Of a stretch of DNA of 64,000 bases, positions 7,564 through 14,823 are shown piece by piece. Every line of letters starts with the position of its first letter. Position 1 is the stretch's first letter. Where the stretch lies: positions 22,478,590 to 22,542,589 of the forward strand of contig CM068842.1 in NCBI GenBank assembly GCA_028554795.2, given 5' to 3'. Source of the stretch: Sinohyriopsis cumingii. Its lineage: Eukaryota; Mollusca; Bivalvia; Unionida; Unionidae. The notes below the pieces were generated by a model that saw only the letters and a list, made by a program, of their open reading frames with translations, made no database searches and had not been told where the DNA came from. The position numbers were made by a program, and so were the translations under genes.

Positions 7564-8529
7564 CAGTACCACAAGGGTGACCCTACTCAGAAAGGCATTT
7601 TCGCCGACTACGTGGATGCCTTTTTGAAACTGAAACAAGAAGCCAGCGGCTATCCTTCCTGGTGTCACACTCCCGAAGATCAAATAAAATTCAAAGAGAA
7701 ATACTACGAACAAGAAGGCATCTCTTTAGACCACATCGAAAAAAACGAAGGCAGGCGATCGTTTGCCAAAGTGATGTTAAATTGCTTGTGGGGTAAAATG
7801 GCAAAACGACCGTGTTTACCCAAGACGGAATATTTGACAGAACCTTCCCGCTACTTCCAGATGATTCACGACAAAACCAAATACATGAAACACGTGGACG
7901 TCGTTCGAGAGGATTTGATCTTGGTCAATTACGAAGAAGATCTGGACTTTGTACAAGACGACCCTTTTGGAAATGTCATCATTGCGGCTTACGTGACAGC
8001 TCATGCTCGCTTAAAATTGTACGAAGCTTTAGAACTGTTAGAAGAACGCGTCCTGTACTTTGACATGGACAGTTGCATTTACATCCATCACCCGAGTCAA
8101 CAGCACCCTGACATCGAAGGAGACCGTTTAGGAGCCTGGACAGACGAGCATCCCGACGACAAGATTCTAAGTTTCGTCAGTGGCGGTCCCAAAAATTACG
8201 GCTACGAATACCGGGACAAACAAGGAGAAGTGCACACGACGTGCAAAGTGAAAGGACTGACTCTGAATTATCGTACTAGTCGAGTGGTCAACTTTGAGGT
8301 ATTGAAAGAAGCCTTGCAATCGGGAGAGGATGGAAACTTTAAAGTGACCACCTATCAACCGAACAAGATTGTACGTTTACCCACTCACTACATCGTCAGT
8401 CGACCCTTGGAAAAAGTCTATCAAATTGTATACCAGAAGCGAGTGCGACTTCCCAATCACTTTACGTTGCCGTACGGTCACGTTGGTATTGGTCTGTATA
8501 TAAAAAGGAACCCTAGGCAAGATCGATAG
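7564..8529 (+). CDS. DNA polymerase B, C-terminal catalytic piece (motifs B and C)
   Basis: The same frame continues after the TAA at 7561-7563. It contains FADYVDAFLKLKQEASGYP, motif B KVMLNCLWGKMAKR (~7770, the K...N..YG-type helix with W for Y), motif C YFDMDSCIY (~8055, with the two metal-binding Asp) and CKVKGLTLNY (~8240). These place the thumb and palm in the expected order. No catalytic residue is missing. The last codons overlap a TATA box (8497-8508) for the next gene. As read, the piece lacks a start codon of its own. Confidence 0.88.
   Translation, partial: QYHKGDPTQKGIFADYVDAFLKLKQEASGYPSWCHTPEDQIKFKEKYYEQEGISLDHIEKNEGRRSFAKVMLNCLWGKMAKRPCLPKTEYLTEPSRYFQMIHDKTKYMKHVDVVREDLILVNYEEDLDFVQDDPFGNVIIAAYVTAHARLKLYEALELLEERVLYFDMDSCIYIHHPSQQHPDIEGDRLGAWTDEHPDDKILSFVSGGPKNYGYEYRDKQGEVHTTCKVKGLTLNYRTSRVVNFEVLKEALQSGEDGNFKVTTYQPNKIVRLPTHYIVSRPLEKVYQIVYQKRVRLPNHFTLPYGHVGIGLYIKRNPRQDR
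8497..8508 (+). promoter_or_regulatory. TATA box inside the end of the polymerase gene
   Basis: TATATAAAAAGG lies within the last polymerase codons, about 48 bp before the ATG at 8556. Confidence 0.6.
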
Positions 8530-8555
8530 TTCATTGTTCATTGAAGTAACTTACC

Positions 8556-8947
8556 ATGTCGTTGACGAAGAAGAAACCAGATTGGTTAGGAGTCAAATGT
8601 TGGACATCACCCAGACCAGGGTTTTGAGGCTTGGACACAAGAGGTGGCCCAGTATGCACGAGAGTTGTTCAAGGAAAAAAGTTACTTTTCAACCTGTGTT
8701 AGTGACGGTGCCAGAAGAACCCGTCACCCAGGACAGGACTGTCGTGGACAGGCCTGAAAGACCCTTTCGGGAGGACACTTGTGTGACCTTACCCCCTACT
8801 ATAGAACTGGTTAGAACTTTACCCAAAACATGTGGTTGTTGTACAGACACTTGTTTTTATTCCACGTTCATGGTTATCATGTGCCTTTTATTCTTGTACT
8901 TAAGCCTTTGGCTTTTATGTATTTTTGTCTTTCGTATTCATGTTTGA
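8556..8947 (+). CDS. Small membrane-anchored protein, frame-disrupted, function unknown
   Basis: The ATG at 8556 lies at the expected distance from the TATA. The frame stops after 23 codons at a TTT_TGA junction (~8622). The next frame is sensible for about 20 codons (EAWTQEVAQYARELFKEK), and after an A run near 8690 the third frame runs to 8947. That last part is Pro/Thr/Glu-rich, then has a Cys cluster (CGCCTDTC) and a strongly hydrophobic helix (MVIMCLLFLYLSLWLLCIFVF), so it looks like a C-terminal transmembrane anchor. Two single-base frame changes at homopolymers are implied. TTT_TGA also resembles known +1 frameshift sites, but decay or assembly error is simpler. Confidence 0.5.
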
Positions 8948-8962
8948 AAAAAAAAAACATTC

Positions 8963-8968
8963 AATAAA
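8963..8968 (+). terminator. Polyadenylation signal AATAAA
   Basis: AATAAA lies 16 bp after the stop of the small membrane protein. The central genes appear to use ordinary polyadenylation, unlike the stem-loop genes at the ends of the element. Confidence 0.55.
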
Positions 8969-8983
8969 CGTGTTCTGAAAAAG

Positions 8984-8990
8984 TATATAA
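8984..8990 (+). promoter_or_regulatory. TATA box of the ATPase gene
   Basis: TATATAA lies about 49 bp before the ATPase ATG (9039) and only 16 bp after the preceding poly(A) signal. Confidence 0.6.
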
Positions 8991-9038
8991 ACTCTTGTCT
9001 TGTTTGTTTTTCGTGTCACAAGTGACATTTCTCACACC

Positions 9039-9767
9039 ATGGCTACCTCTGCTGTCTCTGCTCCCTCTTCCTCTACTGTCAAAGTCATCGACGAACACTT
9101 AGATCGTGCCAGTTGGGAGGCTTTGTATCTTCGCCATCCCTTTAACATGCTCATTGCTGGACCTAGCGGTTCAGGCAAAACCGAATTCGTCAAACGTTTG
9201 ATCGAACATAAACATCATTTGATCGATCGGCCACCTCAACGGATCGTGTGGTGTTACAAAGAGTGGCAATCGGCGTACAACCTCTTGCGAGAAAGTCAAG
9301 GCGATTCCATCGTGTTTGTGGAAGGCATTCCTAAAGAAGACGACGGTATCGTCTCTGACTCCCGTCAAACCCATTTGGTCATTTTCGACGACATGTTAGG
9401 AGAAGACGAAGAAGAAATTAAACTGTGGTTCACGCGCAAAGGGCATCACCGTAATGCCAGTGTCGTTTACATCACCCAAAATTTGTTTCAACAAAGTAAA
9501 GCCCATCGCACCATGAGTCTCAATGCGCATTACGTGGTCTTGTTTAAAAGCCCTCGAGATAAATCGCAAGTGCAAGTCTTAGCCAAACAGTTAGGAACGC
9601 CTTGGTTGACTCAGGCGTACGACGATGCCACTCAAACGCCACACGCCTATTTACTCGTCGATTTGAAACCTACGACTCCCGAGGATTTGCGATTTCGTAC
9701 CCACTTGTTTCACCACTGGTGCCAAGACGGAGGGCCTGTCGTGTACTCGTCTCCGTCCTCGACTTGA
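9039..9767 (+). CDS. DNA-packaging ATPase (FtsK/HerA type), 242 aa
   Basis: The ATG at 9039 (MATSAVSAP) was chosen because it follows the TATA at about 49 bp and has a good context (CACCATGG). The Walker A motif GPSGSGKT is at residues 41-48, and Walker B LVIFDDM at about 113-119. A VVYITQN strand follows, matching the sensor position of the A32-like packaging ATPases of Polintons and related viruses. The protein would pump element DNA into a preformed capsid. The frame is intact and of normal length. Confidence 0.92.
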   Translation: MATSAVSAPSSSTVKVIDEHLDRASWEALYLRHPFNMLIAGPSGSGKTEFVKRLIEHKHHLIDRPPQRIVWCYKEWQSAYNLLRESQGDSIVFVEGIPKEDDGIVSDSRQTHLVIFDDMLGEDEEEIKLWFTRKGHHRNASVVYITQNLFQQSKAHRTMSLNAHYVVLFKSPRDKSQVQVLAKQLGTPWLTQAYDDATQTPHAYLLVDLKPTTPEDLRFRTHLFHHWCQDGGPVVYSSPSST

Positions 9768-9788
9768 TTTCACTCCCCATAAAAAAAT

Positions 9789-9799
9789 CTATAAAAACC
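9789..9799 (+). promoter_or_regulatory. TATA box for the 315-aa basic protein gene
   Basis: CTATAAAAACC lies 37 bp before the ATG at 9836. Confidence 0.6.
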
Positions 9800-9835
9800 T
9801 CAGACCCTTTTTCGTCTGTCTCACACAGTGTGAAC

Positions 9836-10783
9836 ATGACGTCCCTTCAGTCGCATCTTCCCGTCAAATTGATTCGTGCCTTGTATGGCATCAGTCGAGA
9901 AAAAGATCCACAAACACGAGCTCGTGTCTTAGAAGCTAGTCTCAAAGAAGTCTTACGATGGTTCACGGTGACGGCACGTCAATTACTCCAAGGAATTATT
10001 CAGATTCCTCATCAAACCAAACGCTTTTTCGATCGAAACAAAGTCGCTTTGGTCCAACTGGCCGATCCCCGCATCGACACTCAAACCAAAAAACAAATCA
10101 TTTTGAAACCTGGAGGGAGCGGTACTCTAGGAGGGGTCATCATTCGCTCACTCTTAAGATGGGATCCTAATGCCCCCAAAGTTATACCCAAGACAAAAGT
10201 CCAACGAAGCCCCAAGAAGAAAAAGACCAGATCCCCAAGCACAACTTCTCCAGTGGCAGGACCCTCCTCTGACCAGACACCACCACCCCGGAAAAAGAAA
10301 AGAAGCCCCCAGAAAAAGAAACAGAGAAAAAGTCCCCAGAAAAAGAAACGTCCACAGAAGAAAACTAGTCGCAAGAGAGGCACTTCGGCCAGGACGCAAC
10401 CTTACACTCGCAAACCACGATCTGCCACGGCAGTGACTGCGTCTCCGGCATCCTCACGTTTATCCACTTCTCCGTTGATGACACCAGGAACTGAAGAGTA
10501 CTTGGAGACGTTGATCACACCAAGAACTTCTCCGTTAATGACCCCCAAAAGAACTTCCCCAGTGGCAGGACCCTCCAATTTAGTGGCAGTGGCTGCTGCT
10601 CACAAAGTACCTTCTCCCAAAATCAAAGTCCATGAAAGATCGGGCATGTTACAAAGTTTACTGGATTTGTCCAAGCAAGAACTGGCTCGATTTAGTCCGT
10701 TGCGTACCCCTGCACGACGTGTCATGCCTGTCCTCGAACTGATACGATGTAAAGACAATCAGTGGCGACGCGTTCCAGTATAA
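9836..10783 (+). CDS. Basic virion-type protein with Pro/Lys/Ser-rich repeats (315 aa)
   Basis: The ATG at 9836 follows a TATA box. The N-terminal ~110 residues look folded and end in DTQTKKQIILKPGGSGTLGG, a polar helix followed by a Gly-rich stretch of the kind seen in Polinton minor virion proteins. The middle (about 120-190) is a dense run of SPKKKK/SPQKKK-type basic repeats. The C-terminal half has repeated TSPLMTP and TSPVAGPS motifs. The basic repeats suggest binding of packaged DNA, like a viral core protein; that is inference. Its TAA stop is part of the TATA box of the next gene. Confidence 0.7.
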   Translation: MTSLQSHLPVKLIRALYGISREKDPQTRARVLEASLKEVLRWFTVTARQLLQGIIQIPHQTKRFFDRNKVALVQLADPRIDTQTKKQIILKPGGSGTLGGVIIRSLLRWDPNAPKVIPKTKVQRSPKKKKTRSPSTTSPVAGPSSDQTPPPRKKKRSPQKKKQRKSPQKKKRPQKKTSRKRGTSARTQPYTRKPRSATAVTASPASSRLSTSPLMTPGTEEYLETLITPRTSPLMTPKRTSPVAGPSNLVAVAAAHKVPSPKIKVHERSGMLQSLLDLSKQELARFSPLRTPARRVMPVLELIRCKDNQWRRVPV

Positions 10784-10789
10784 AAAAGG
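10778..10789 (+). promoter_or_regulatory. TATA box overlapping the preceding stop codon
   Basis: GTATAAAAAAGG contains the TAA (10781-10783) that ends the preceding gene and lies about 54 bp before the ATG at 10843. The overlap shows how tightly the element is packed. Confidence 0.6.
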
Positions 10790-10842
10790 CCTGTGACCAA
10801 GTAGGGTATCAGTGTTTTTTTGGTGCTCCTGAAGACTCAAAG

Positions 10843-11229
10843 ATGTCACCCTCCAGAAAACCCCAAGGAAAGAAAAGGAAAGGACTGCCACCACGTTAGC
10901 CAAACATGGGGACATGTTATCTGTCCTGTCCAAAGCTTCTCCACCACTACGAAAAAAAACTCATTCAAACAGCCTCCAAAGTGGTCATCGATACCGTGTG
11001 CGAATGTTGTTTGAACGTTTTGAAAGGCACGATCTCTATGTCCGAACACCAGAAACAATGCTTAAGCAAGCATCGTCACGTTCTTCGCCAAATGGTTCGA
11101 AAGAAAATTCCCATTCGTCAAAAAAAGAAGATGTTGGTCCAACGTGGAGGCATTTTGCCTCTCTTGTTAGGCCCCATACTGAAAGGAGTCTTGGGAACCA
11201 TGTTGGGACGACTGGTGGGAGCAAGATAA
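10843..11229 (+). CDS. Polinton small virion-type protein with Gly/Leu-rich hydrophobic C-terminus; frame-disrupted
   Basis: The C-terminal two thirds (from about 10955) encode a helix with CECCLNVLKG, a basic stretch RKKIPIRQKKKMLVQRGG and a hydrophobic Gly-rich end, ILPLLLGPILKGVLGTMLG. I recognise the basic helix, then LVQRGG, then hydrophobic glycine-rich tail as a recurring Polinton protein. The part just upstream (TLAKHGDMLSVLSKASPPLRKK) is in another frame, and the two join at an eight-base A run (10950-10957). The likely ATG at 10843 is followed by an in-frame TAG at 10897-10899. As read, only the ATG at 10906 gives a continuous 107-residue product. A membrane-active or scaffold role is conceivable. 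Confidence 0.6.
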
Positions 11230-11278
11230 AAAGGCCCTCGGAAGTCCCAAGATCTCAGAATTGACCCCTGACAACCCA

Positions 11279-11922
11279 ATGGAAGGACGAAAACTAGCTT
11301 TAGTGCCTTACAAACGATGGATGGAATACCATCGGTGGCAAGAACAACGCACCCCGCATTTACCTCCCAATCCCAATTTGAGCGAGATGTCCCAGTTACA
11401 ACACGAATTGCAGTCCTTGATGGATCGCCAAGATTTGTCCGAAACAGAAAAATCGCAAAAGTACGGTCAACTCTTGCAACGACTGCAACTCTTTCACCAG
11501 AACGCTTTAGACGAAACAGCTCTACCCACTCTGAAAGATTTTAAGACCTTGATGAAAAGTCCAGCACAATCACCAGTACCAGTACCAGTACCAGTACCAC
11601 CAGTACCAGTGACCAAGACAGAAAAAGGAGAGGAAGAAGAGGAAGGGTTTCAATCTCCACCAGAAAAGTACGCAAGTTAACAACACCACCTACCTCCAGA
11701 ATTGGATGGATTAAAAAGATGATGGCCACCCCTTCTTCATCACAAGAGAAAAAGAAAGTGAAGACAGAAGTGAAGACAGAAGTGAAACAAGAACCGATAT
11801 CCCCCGCTCAGACATCCTCCTCTTCGACACCTATTGCCGGCCGCACACGCAAAGCATTGCAATCCAAGAAAGTACCCCAAGAGAAAAAGAGTAGCATCCT
11901 CCAAGAGTGGGTGTCTTATTAA
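11279..11922 (+). CDS. Polinton accessory protein starting KLALVPYKRW; probable C-terminal part in the -1 frame
   Basis: The ATG at 11279 starts MEGRKLALVPYKRWMEYHRW. This 'KLxLVPxxxW' beginning recurs in Polintons. Residues ~35-90 form a Gln/Leu-rich coiled coil, followed by a run of PVPV repeats and an acidic stretch. The first frame ends at 11680. The -1 frame is open from about 11668 to 11922 and encodes a Thr/Pro/Lys-rich tail with KTEVKTEVKQEP and GRTRKALQSKK. The frame switch falls at GAAAAG (11663-11668). The second part may be the natural C-terminus separated by an indel, or a short separate protein (ATG at 11719). Function unknown. Confidence 0.6.
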
Positions 11923-11936
11923 CACAAAAAATAAAA

Positions 11937-13046
11937 ATGGAAAAAGTCTTAGCCAGCATTTACTACGATCCCTCCCATCCTGCAGGTTACGCAGGAGTTC
12001 AAAAATTGTATCGTGCTGCCAAAACGCGACTGAAAAGTCTCCGTTTACCTCAAGTGCAACGATGGTTACAAGAACAAGCTACCTACACTTTACACAAACC
12101 CATTCGACGCAAGTTTGCGAGAAGTCGCACCCGAGTGGAAGGCATCGATCATCAATGGCAAGCCGATTTAGCCGATGTCTCTCATTTGGCCAGCTACAAT
12201 CGTGGCTACAAATATTTGTTTTGTGTCATCGACGTCTTTTCCAAATTTGCTTGGGTCGTACCCTTGACTTCCAAATCGAGCAGCGAGTTAGTGCGAGCCC
12301 TGCAACGGGTGTTGAAACAAAGCGGTCGTCACCCTCTTCGATGGCAAACGGACAAAGGCACCGAATTTCTGAACCAAGCTTTCCAAAAAGAATTAAAGAA
12401 ACGTGACATTCATTTTTTTACCACCGAGAATCCCGAAACCAAAGCCAGCATCGTGGAACGTTTTCAACGCACTTTGAAAGAACGCATGTGGAAATATTTT
12501 ACGCATCACCACACTCTGAAGTACATCGACATCTTACCGCACCTGGTGCAAGCGTACAACCAATCTTACCATCGAAGCATTGGACGTGCCCCGCAAGAAG
12601 TGACTCCCGACAACGAAGTGTTGGTGTTTGAGCGCCTGTTTGGTACGTCCCCGACGAGGGCTGTCCCCAAGAAAAGTGGAGAGCTGGCCGTAGGAGATTG
12701 GGTGCGCATTGGCAAAACCAAACGCACTTTCGACAAAGGTTACTTACCTAACTGGACGACCGAATTGTTTCGCGTCACTGGACGAGTGCATGGCCGTCAT
12801 CCTGCCGTCTATAAATTGGAAGACATGAACGGAGAAGTGCTCAAAGGAACGTTTTATTTGCCCGAGTTACAACGTGTCACCAAAAAAGAAGACGACGTGT
12901 ACGACATCGAAAGCATTCTCGAACGCAGAACCCGTAAAGTGGGCAAACGACGTGTCAAAGAAGTCAAAGTACGTTGGAAAGGATATCCACCCAGTTTTGA
13001 TTCTTGGATCGACGCTTCGCAAGTCATCGACTATAAAAAGAAGTGA
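11937..13046 (+). CDS. Retroviral-type integrase with C-terminal chromodomain (369 aa)
   Basis: The ATG at 11937 (MEKVLASIYY) follows the previous stop by 15 bp. The catalytic core has the DDE triad: D77 in WQADLAD, D139 in WQTDKGTEF and E174 in ASIVERFQRTLKERM, with spacing close to 35 residues between the last two. A basic SH3-like region is followed by a chromodomain (about residues 321-366: YDIESILERR, VRWKGYPPSFDSWI). The enzyme would insert the linear element and make the 6-bp duplication. The chromodomain may direct it to modified chromatin. The frame is intact, all three catalytic acids are present and the length is normal. Confidence 0.95.
   Translation: MEKVLASIYYDPSHPAGYAGVQKLYRAAKTRLKSLRLPQVQRWLQEQATYTLHKPIRRKFARSRTRVEGIDHQWQADLADVSHLASYNRGYKYLFCVIDVFSKFAWVVPLTSKSSSELVRALQRVLKQSGRHPLRWQTDKGTEFLNQAFQKELKKRDIHFFTTENPETKASIVERFQRTLKERMWKYFTHHHTLKYIDILPHLVQAYNQSYHRSIGRAPQEVTPDNEVLVFERLFGTSPTRAVPKKSGELAVGDWVRIGKTKRTFDKGYLPNWTTELFRVTGRVHGRHPAVYKLEDMNGEVLKGTFYLPELQRVTKKEDDVYDIESILERRTRKVGKRRVKEVKVRWKGYPPSFDSWIDASQVIDYKKK
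13031..13040 (+). promoter_or_regulatory. TATA box inside the integrase 3' end
   Basis: CTATAAAAAG overlaps the last integrase codons and lies only about 20 bp before the ATG at 13052. Either transcription starts close to that ATG, or translation begins further downstream. Confidence 0.45.
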
Positions 13047-13051
13047 CCATC

Positions 13052-13468
13052 ATGCCCTTTCACACAGCAGACGTAGCTACGTCGACCACTCCTCCTTCAC
13101 CTAGTTCTTCTGTGTAAGATTTACAAAAACAACCCTTGTGGGTGTGGTGTGGAGAACGTGTGCCTAAAACGCAAATCGTCTTTTTCTGCCAAATCTTCTT
13201 GGTGTATTGTGTCATCGGGGCAGCCATCGCCAATTTGAGTTTGCAACAAGGAGACAAACAATTGTGGACCATTTTATTGAGCAGTTGCATCGGTTACCTG
13301 CTTCCTAATCCCTCCCTGAAATTCACCTCGAACGGGAACCCCGGGAACCTTGTGTCCAGTGCCAGTGCCAGTCACCACTTCAATCACAACCAGAACCCCA
13401 TTTTAGACGGAGACACGCCTCTGACGTCCAGTAACCCCTCGGACAGCCACAGAACTCTGGAATTATGA
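13052..13468 (+). CDS. Polinton membrane protein with two hydrophobic helices; in-frame TAA
   Basis: The ATG at 13052 is followed after 21 codons by a TAA (13115-13117). The same frame then stays open to 13468. It encodes WVWCGERVPKTQ, a first hydrophobic helix (IVFFCQIFLVYCVIGAAIANL), a short linker SLQQGDKQLW, and a second helix (TILLSSCIGYLLPNPSLK). The Ser/Asn/His-rich tail looks disordered. A similar two-helix protein upstream of the penton gene is common in Polintons as I know them; the function is unknown. The TGA stop overlaps the next gene's ATG (ATGA, 13465-13468). The early TAA is either a mutation or marks a 5' leader. Confidence 0.65.
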
Positions 13469-14388
13469 GTCGCCAAAACCAATTTTACTTAACTTTACCC
13501 AGTGACAGTTCCATGGAGGTGTTTCCCAAGAACACGTTGTGCTGTTACACGGCCAAATTACCTCAGGCCATCCAGTTAGATCACGAAGCCCATTGGGAAG
13601 TGGCTTTAGTAGAAATGATTCACCCGACCCAAGTCCTCAATGTCCTTCCCAATCAAAATTTTTTTGATGTGGAAGTTCATGACGAGCAAATGCAACAGTG
13701 GATGGATAGCAATGTCAAATATGACAAGAAAACCCGTACACAAAAGTACACCACCTATCACTTGTTCATTCCCCCAGGCTATTATTTTAGTGGTCAACAT
13801 TTGGTCAGCACCATAACCTCCAGGTTTAATGTCGTGTTTCTGAAAGCTTTGGAGCATGTCAACAAAAATGTCACCATGGAGTACCACAAAGCAGCTCGTC
13901 GCTTCTTGATGAAATTTGAACGGAGTAAAATCATGTCCATTTTATTTTGTCCTGAATTGTTTGACATGTTGGGCGGAGACATGGACATGAGAAAGACCAT
14001 GATCAAGAAAAACGAATTACCCATCGTTTACGACAACGAGTCTTTTAGCAAGTTATTTCGTTCCCCGGTAGAACTGAACCAAGGACTGAATTTGATGTTC
14101 GTGTATTCCGATGTGGTGGAGTACAACGTGGTGGGACACACCTCCGTACCGTTACTGCGTGTCATTCCTTTCAAAGTAGATTCTGCCACGAACGCTGACG
14201 AGGAAGGTGGAAACACTTACCACGTCCACCGCGAATTTGTCCATCCTCACTATTTGCCGGTCAGCAAGTCGTATTTGGACACGGTCAACATTGCTATAAA
14301 AGGAGATTTGGGACAAAATATTCCATTCACCAAAGGAAAAGTCACGGTGAAACTCCATTTTCGAAAACGGTTCTCTCACGACTCTTAA
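13465..14388 (+). CDS. Minor capsid (penton-type) protein, 307 aa
   Basis: The ATG at 13465 shares ATGA with the preceding stop. The sequence MSRQNQFYLTLPSDSSMEVFPKNTLCCYTAKLPQ, then HWEVALVEM and YTTYHLFIPPGYYFSG is the typical start of Polinton single-jelly-roll penton proteins. The position just before the major capsid gene also fits. The protein would form the five-fold vertices. The frame is intact. The gene's last 100 bp contain a TATA box (14294-14303) for the next gene. With no TATA close upstream, it may be translated from the same mRNA as the preceding membrane protein. Confidence 0.88.
   Translation: MSRQNQFYLTLPSDSSMEVFPKNTLCCYTAKLPQAIQLDHEAHWEVALVEMIHPTQVLNVLPNQNFFDVEVHDEQMQQWMDSNVKYDKKTRTQKYTTYHLFIPPGYYFSGQHLVSTITSRFNVVFLKALEHVNKNVTMEYHKAARRFLMKFERSKIMSILFCPELFDMLGGDMDMRKTMIKKNELPIVYDNESFSKLFRSPVELNQGLNLMFVYSDVVEYNVVGHTSVPLLRVIPFKVDSATNADEEGGNTYHVHREFVHPHYLPVSKSYLDTVNIAIKGDLGQNIPFTKGKVTVKLHFRKRFSHDS
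14294..14303 (+). promoter_or_regulatory. TATA box inside the penton gene 3' end
   Basis: CTATAAAAGG lies about 98 bp before the ATG at 14392. Confidence 0.5.
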
Positions 14389-14391
14389 GTC

Positions 14392-14808
14392 ATGTATCCA
14401 GTGTACCGAGGGGTTGCTCGACAGCGAGGACACGGCTTAGGAGATATGTTAAAATCGGCCTTTCGTTCGGTGGCCCCGGTGTTGAAACCGATGGTGACAC
14501 GCGAATTGCACGCCTTGAAAGATGCGGCACTGACGCAAGGCAAAGAATTTCTCCAAAATGTCATCATCGACAAACAAAACCCTAAAGAAGCCTTCATGAG
14601 GGCAGGCAAAAATGTCTTGCTGCAAACGGGCAAAGACATTTTGTGTCACCGAGAAACACCTATAAATGCCCTGCACGCTACCGAGTCAGGCATTCAGCAA
14701 GGACAAGGCAGAAAGAGACGACGAAGAAAACACCCTTTCACCAGACTTCAAGCGAGAAAGGCCAAGAAAAGAAGAACCGTTCGAGACTTAGACGTTTTCG
14801 ATTATTGA
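14392..14808 (+). CDS. Small basic virion-type protein (YRGxxRQRGHGLG start), 138 aa
   Basis: The ATG at 14392 follows the penton stop by 3 bp. The N-terminus MYPVYRGVARQRGHGLGDML is a motif that recurs in Polinton and related virus proteins encoded between the penton and major capsid genes. It resembles precursor proteins that bind DNA or membranes in the capsid. The middle is a helical Ala/Lys/Gln-rich segment. The tail is strongly basic (RKRRRRKHPF, RKAKKRR). A role in virion assembly or DNA condensation is inferred. The frame is intact. Confidence 0.72.
   Translation: MYPVYRGVARQRGHGLGDMLKSAFRSVAPVLKPMVTRELHALKDAALTQGKEFLQNVIIDKQNPKEAFMRAGKNVLLQTGKDILCHRETPINALHATESGIQQGQGRKRRRRKHPFTRLQARKAKKRRTVRDLDVFDY
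14660..14669 (+). promoter_or_regulatory. Candidate TATA box of the major capsid gene
   Basis: CTATAAATGC lies in the 3' part of the preceding gene, about 155 bp upstream of the capsid ATG at 14824. The distance is longer than for the other genes, so this is less certain. Confidence 0.35.
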
Positions 14809-14823
14809 GAAAAGAGACAAAAA

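Noticed and set aside
10914-11264. 116-codon overlapping frame as a separate gene
   Set aside because: Only its first part looks conserved, and that part belongs to the neighbouring frame across an A run. The rest is a shadow frame.
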